From assembly GCA_022571615.1 (NCBI GenBank), contig JACZXM010000173.1:1-6648 (forward strand): a stretch of DNA of 6,648 nucleotides. Direction: 5' to 3'. How positions within the stretch are numbered: the stretch's first letter is position 1; each line of letters starts with the position of its first letter. Below the pieces are notes generated by a model. That model was not told the origin of the DNA and ran no database searches. It saw only the letters and a program-made list of their open reading frames with translations. This document shows, piece after piece, positions 6,316-6,648 of the stretch. The position numbers were made by a program, and so were the translations under genes. The stretch comes from Acidobacteriota bacterium. GTDB lineage: Bacteria > Acidobacteriota > UBA890 > WLXD01.

Positions 6316-6648
6316 GTGATCACCGGTCCGTGCCTCATCGTCCAGCCGATCCACGCGGCGGGCCTCGACCGGTTGCGCGCGGCCGGGCTGGAGCCGCGCT
6401 CGGCGAGCGGGACCGATTCCGAGACGCTGGCCCGCGAGGTCGCCGACTGCGTCGCCGTCATCACCCGCAACACCGGCTTCCCGGCACGCGCCATCGCGGC
6501 GGCGCCGGCCCTGCGGGTGATCGGCGTGCACGGCACCGGCACCGACCACGTCGCCACCGCCGAGGCGACCGCGGCCGGGATCGTGGTGGTCAACACGCCC
6601 GGCGCGAACGCCGTCTCGGTGGCCGAGCAGACGCTGGCGCTGATCTTC
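6316..6648 (+). CDS. D-2-hydroxyacid dehydrogenase (phosphoglycerate dehydrogenase-like), 3' part outside the window
   Basis: An open frame of 111 codons begins at GTG 6316 and runs off the right edge. AGAGG at 6304-6308 sits seven bases upstream. The visible peptide is the N-terminal part of the substrate/catalytic domain of NAD(P)-dependent D-2-hydroxyacid dehydrogenases. Residues 46-52 (VAVITRN), 70-79 (GVHGTGTDHV) and 91-110 (VVNTPGANAVSVAEQTLALI) match the family's GxGxDxxD and NTPGANxxSVAEHTLALM signatures. A Gln stands where His is common after SVAE. The nucleotide-binding GxGxxG motif and the catalytic Arg, Glu and His lie beyond the window, so the substrate (3-phosphoglycerate, glyoxylate or another 2-keto acid) cannot be told. 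By hand count only 3 of the 111 codons end in A or T, far fewer than in the genes to the left (for example 10 of the first 50 in mqnA). Confidence 0.85.
   Translation, partial: MITGPCLIVQPIHAAGLDRLRAAGLEPRSASGTDSETLAREVADCVAVITRNTGFPARAIAAAPALRVIGVHGTGTDHVATAEATAAGIVVVNTPGANAVSVAEQTLALIF

Noticed and set aside
5871..6596. Minus-strand open frames across the isomerase and dehydrogenase genes
   Set aside because: They are antisense shadows: the plus strand holds clear cyclophilin and hydroxyacid dehydrogenase motifs, and the minus-strand peptides show none.
1..6648. Transposon, CRISPR array, tRNA or riboswitch
   Set aside because: Nearly all bases are in recognised genes. I saw no spaced direct repeats, no transposase motifs, no cloverleaf and no intergenic space large enough for a riboswitch.

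Overview
The window is GC-rich, densely coding bacterial DNA. Its core is a futalosine-route menaquinone (vitamin K2) biosynthesis operon. Four plus-strand genes are confidently recognised: a UbiD-family decarboxylase (139-2013), mqnE aminofutalosine synthase (2059-3375), mqnA chorismate dehydratase (3372-4244) and mqnC cyclic dehypoxanthinyl futalosine synthase (4241-5470). They are followed by an exported cyclophilin-type peptidyl-prolyl isomerase, probably a lipoprotein (5451-6260). A putative lipoprotein and the ~600-residue UbiD subtype fit a Gram-negative lineage of the delta/epsilonproteobacterial, acidobacterial or Binatota-like kind. The taxon cannot be fixed from this sequence.

Layout. 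At the left edge (1-93) a minus-strand gene runs off the window. It is divergent from the operon and its 31 visible codons look like the N-terminus of a small thiamine-diphosphate-binding decarboxylase subunit. Only 45 bases separate the two divergent starts. The operon then runs rightward. A 45-base gap separates ubiD from mqnE; mqnE/mqnA and mqnA/mqnC each overlap by ATGA; mqnC and the isomerase gene overlap by 20 bases. After a 55-base gap containing two small inverted repeats, a D-2-hydroxyacid dehydrogenase gene starts with GTG at 6316 and runs off the right edge.

How the genes work together. MqnA dehydrates chorismate to 3-[(1-carboxyvinyl)oxy]benzoate. MqnE joins this to a SAM-derived adenosyl radical to give aminofutalosine. 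A nucleosidase (MqnB), not in the window, removes adenine. MqnC cyclises the product. MqnD, a UbiA-type prenyltransferase and a UbiX flavin prenyltransferase, also not in the window, are needed before and with the UbiD-type decarboxylase, which removes the naphthoate carboxyl. The isomerase has no chemical role in the pathway and is probably a co-transcribed envelope folding factor.

The main oddities are the divergent edge gene with a TTG start, terminal extensions on MqnE and MqnC, a duplicated C-terminal module in UbiD, an Arg/Gly/Pro-rich tail on the isomerase, and a sharp rise in third-position GC in the last gene. I do not see a new biological system here. The operon is a known pathway in a compact arrangement.
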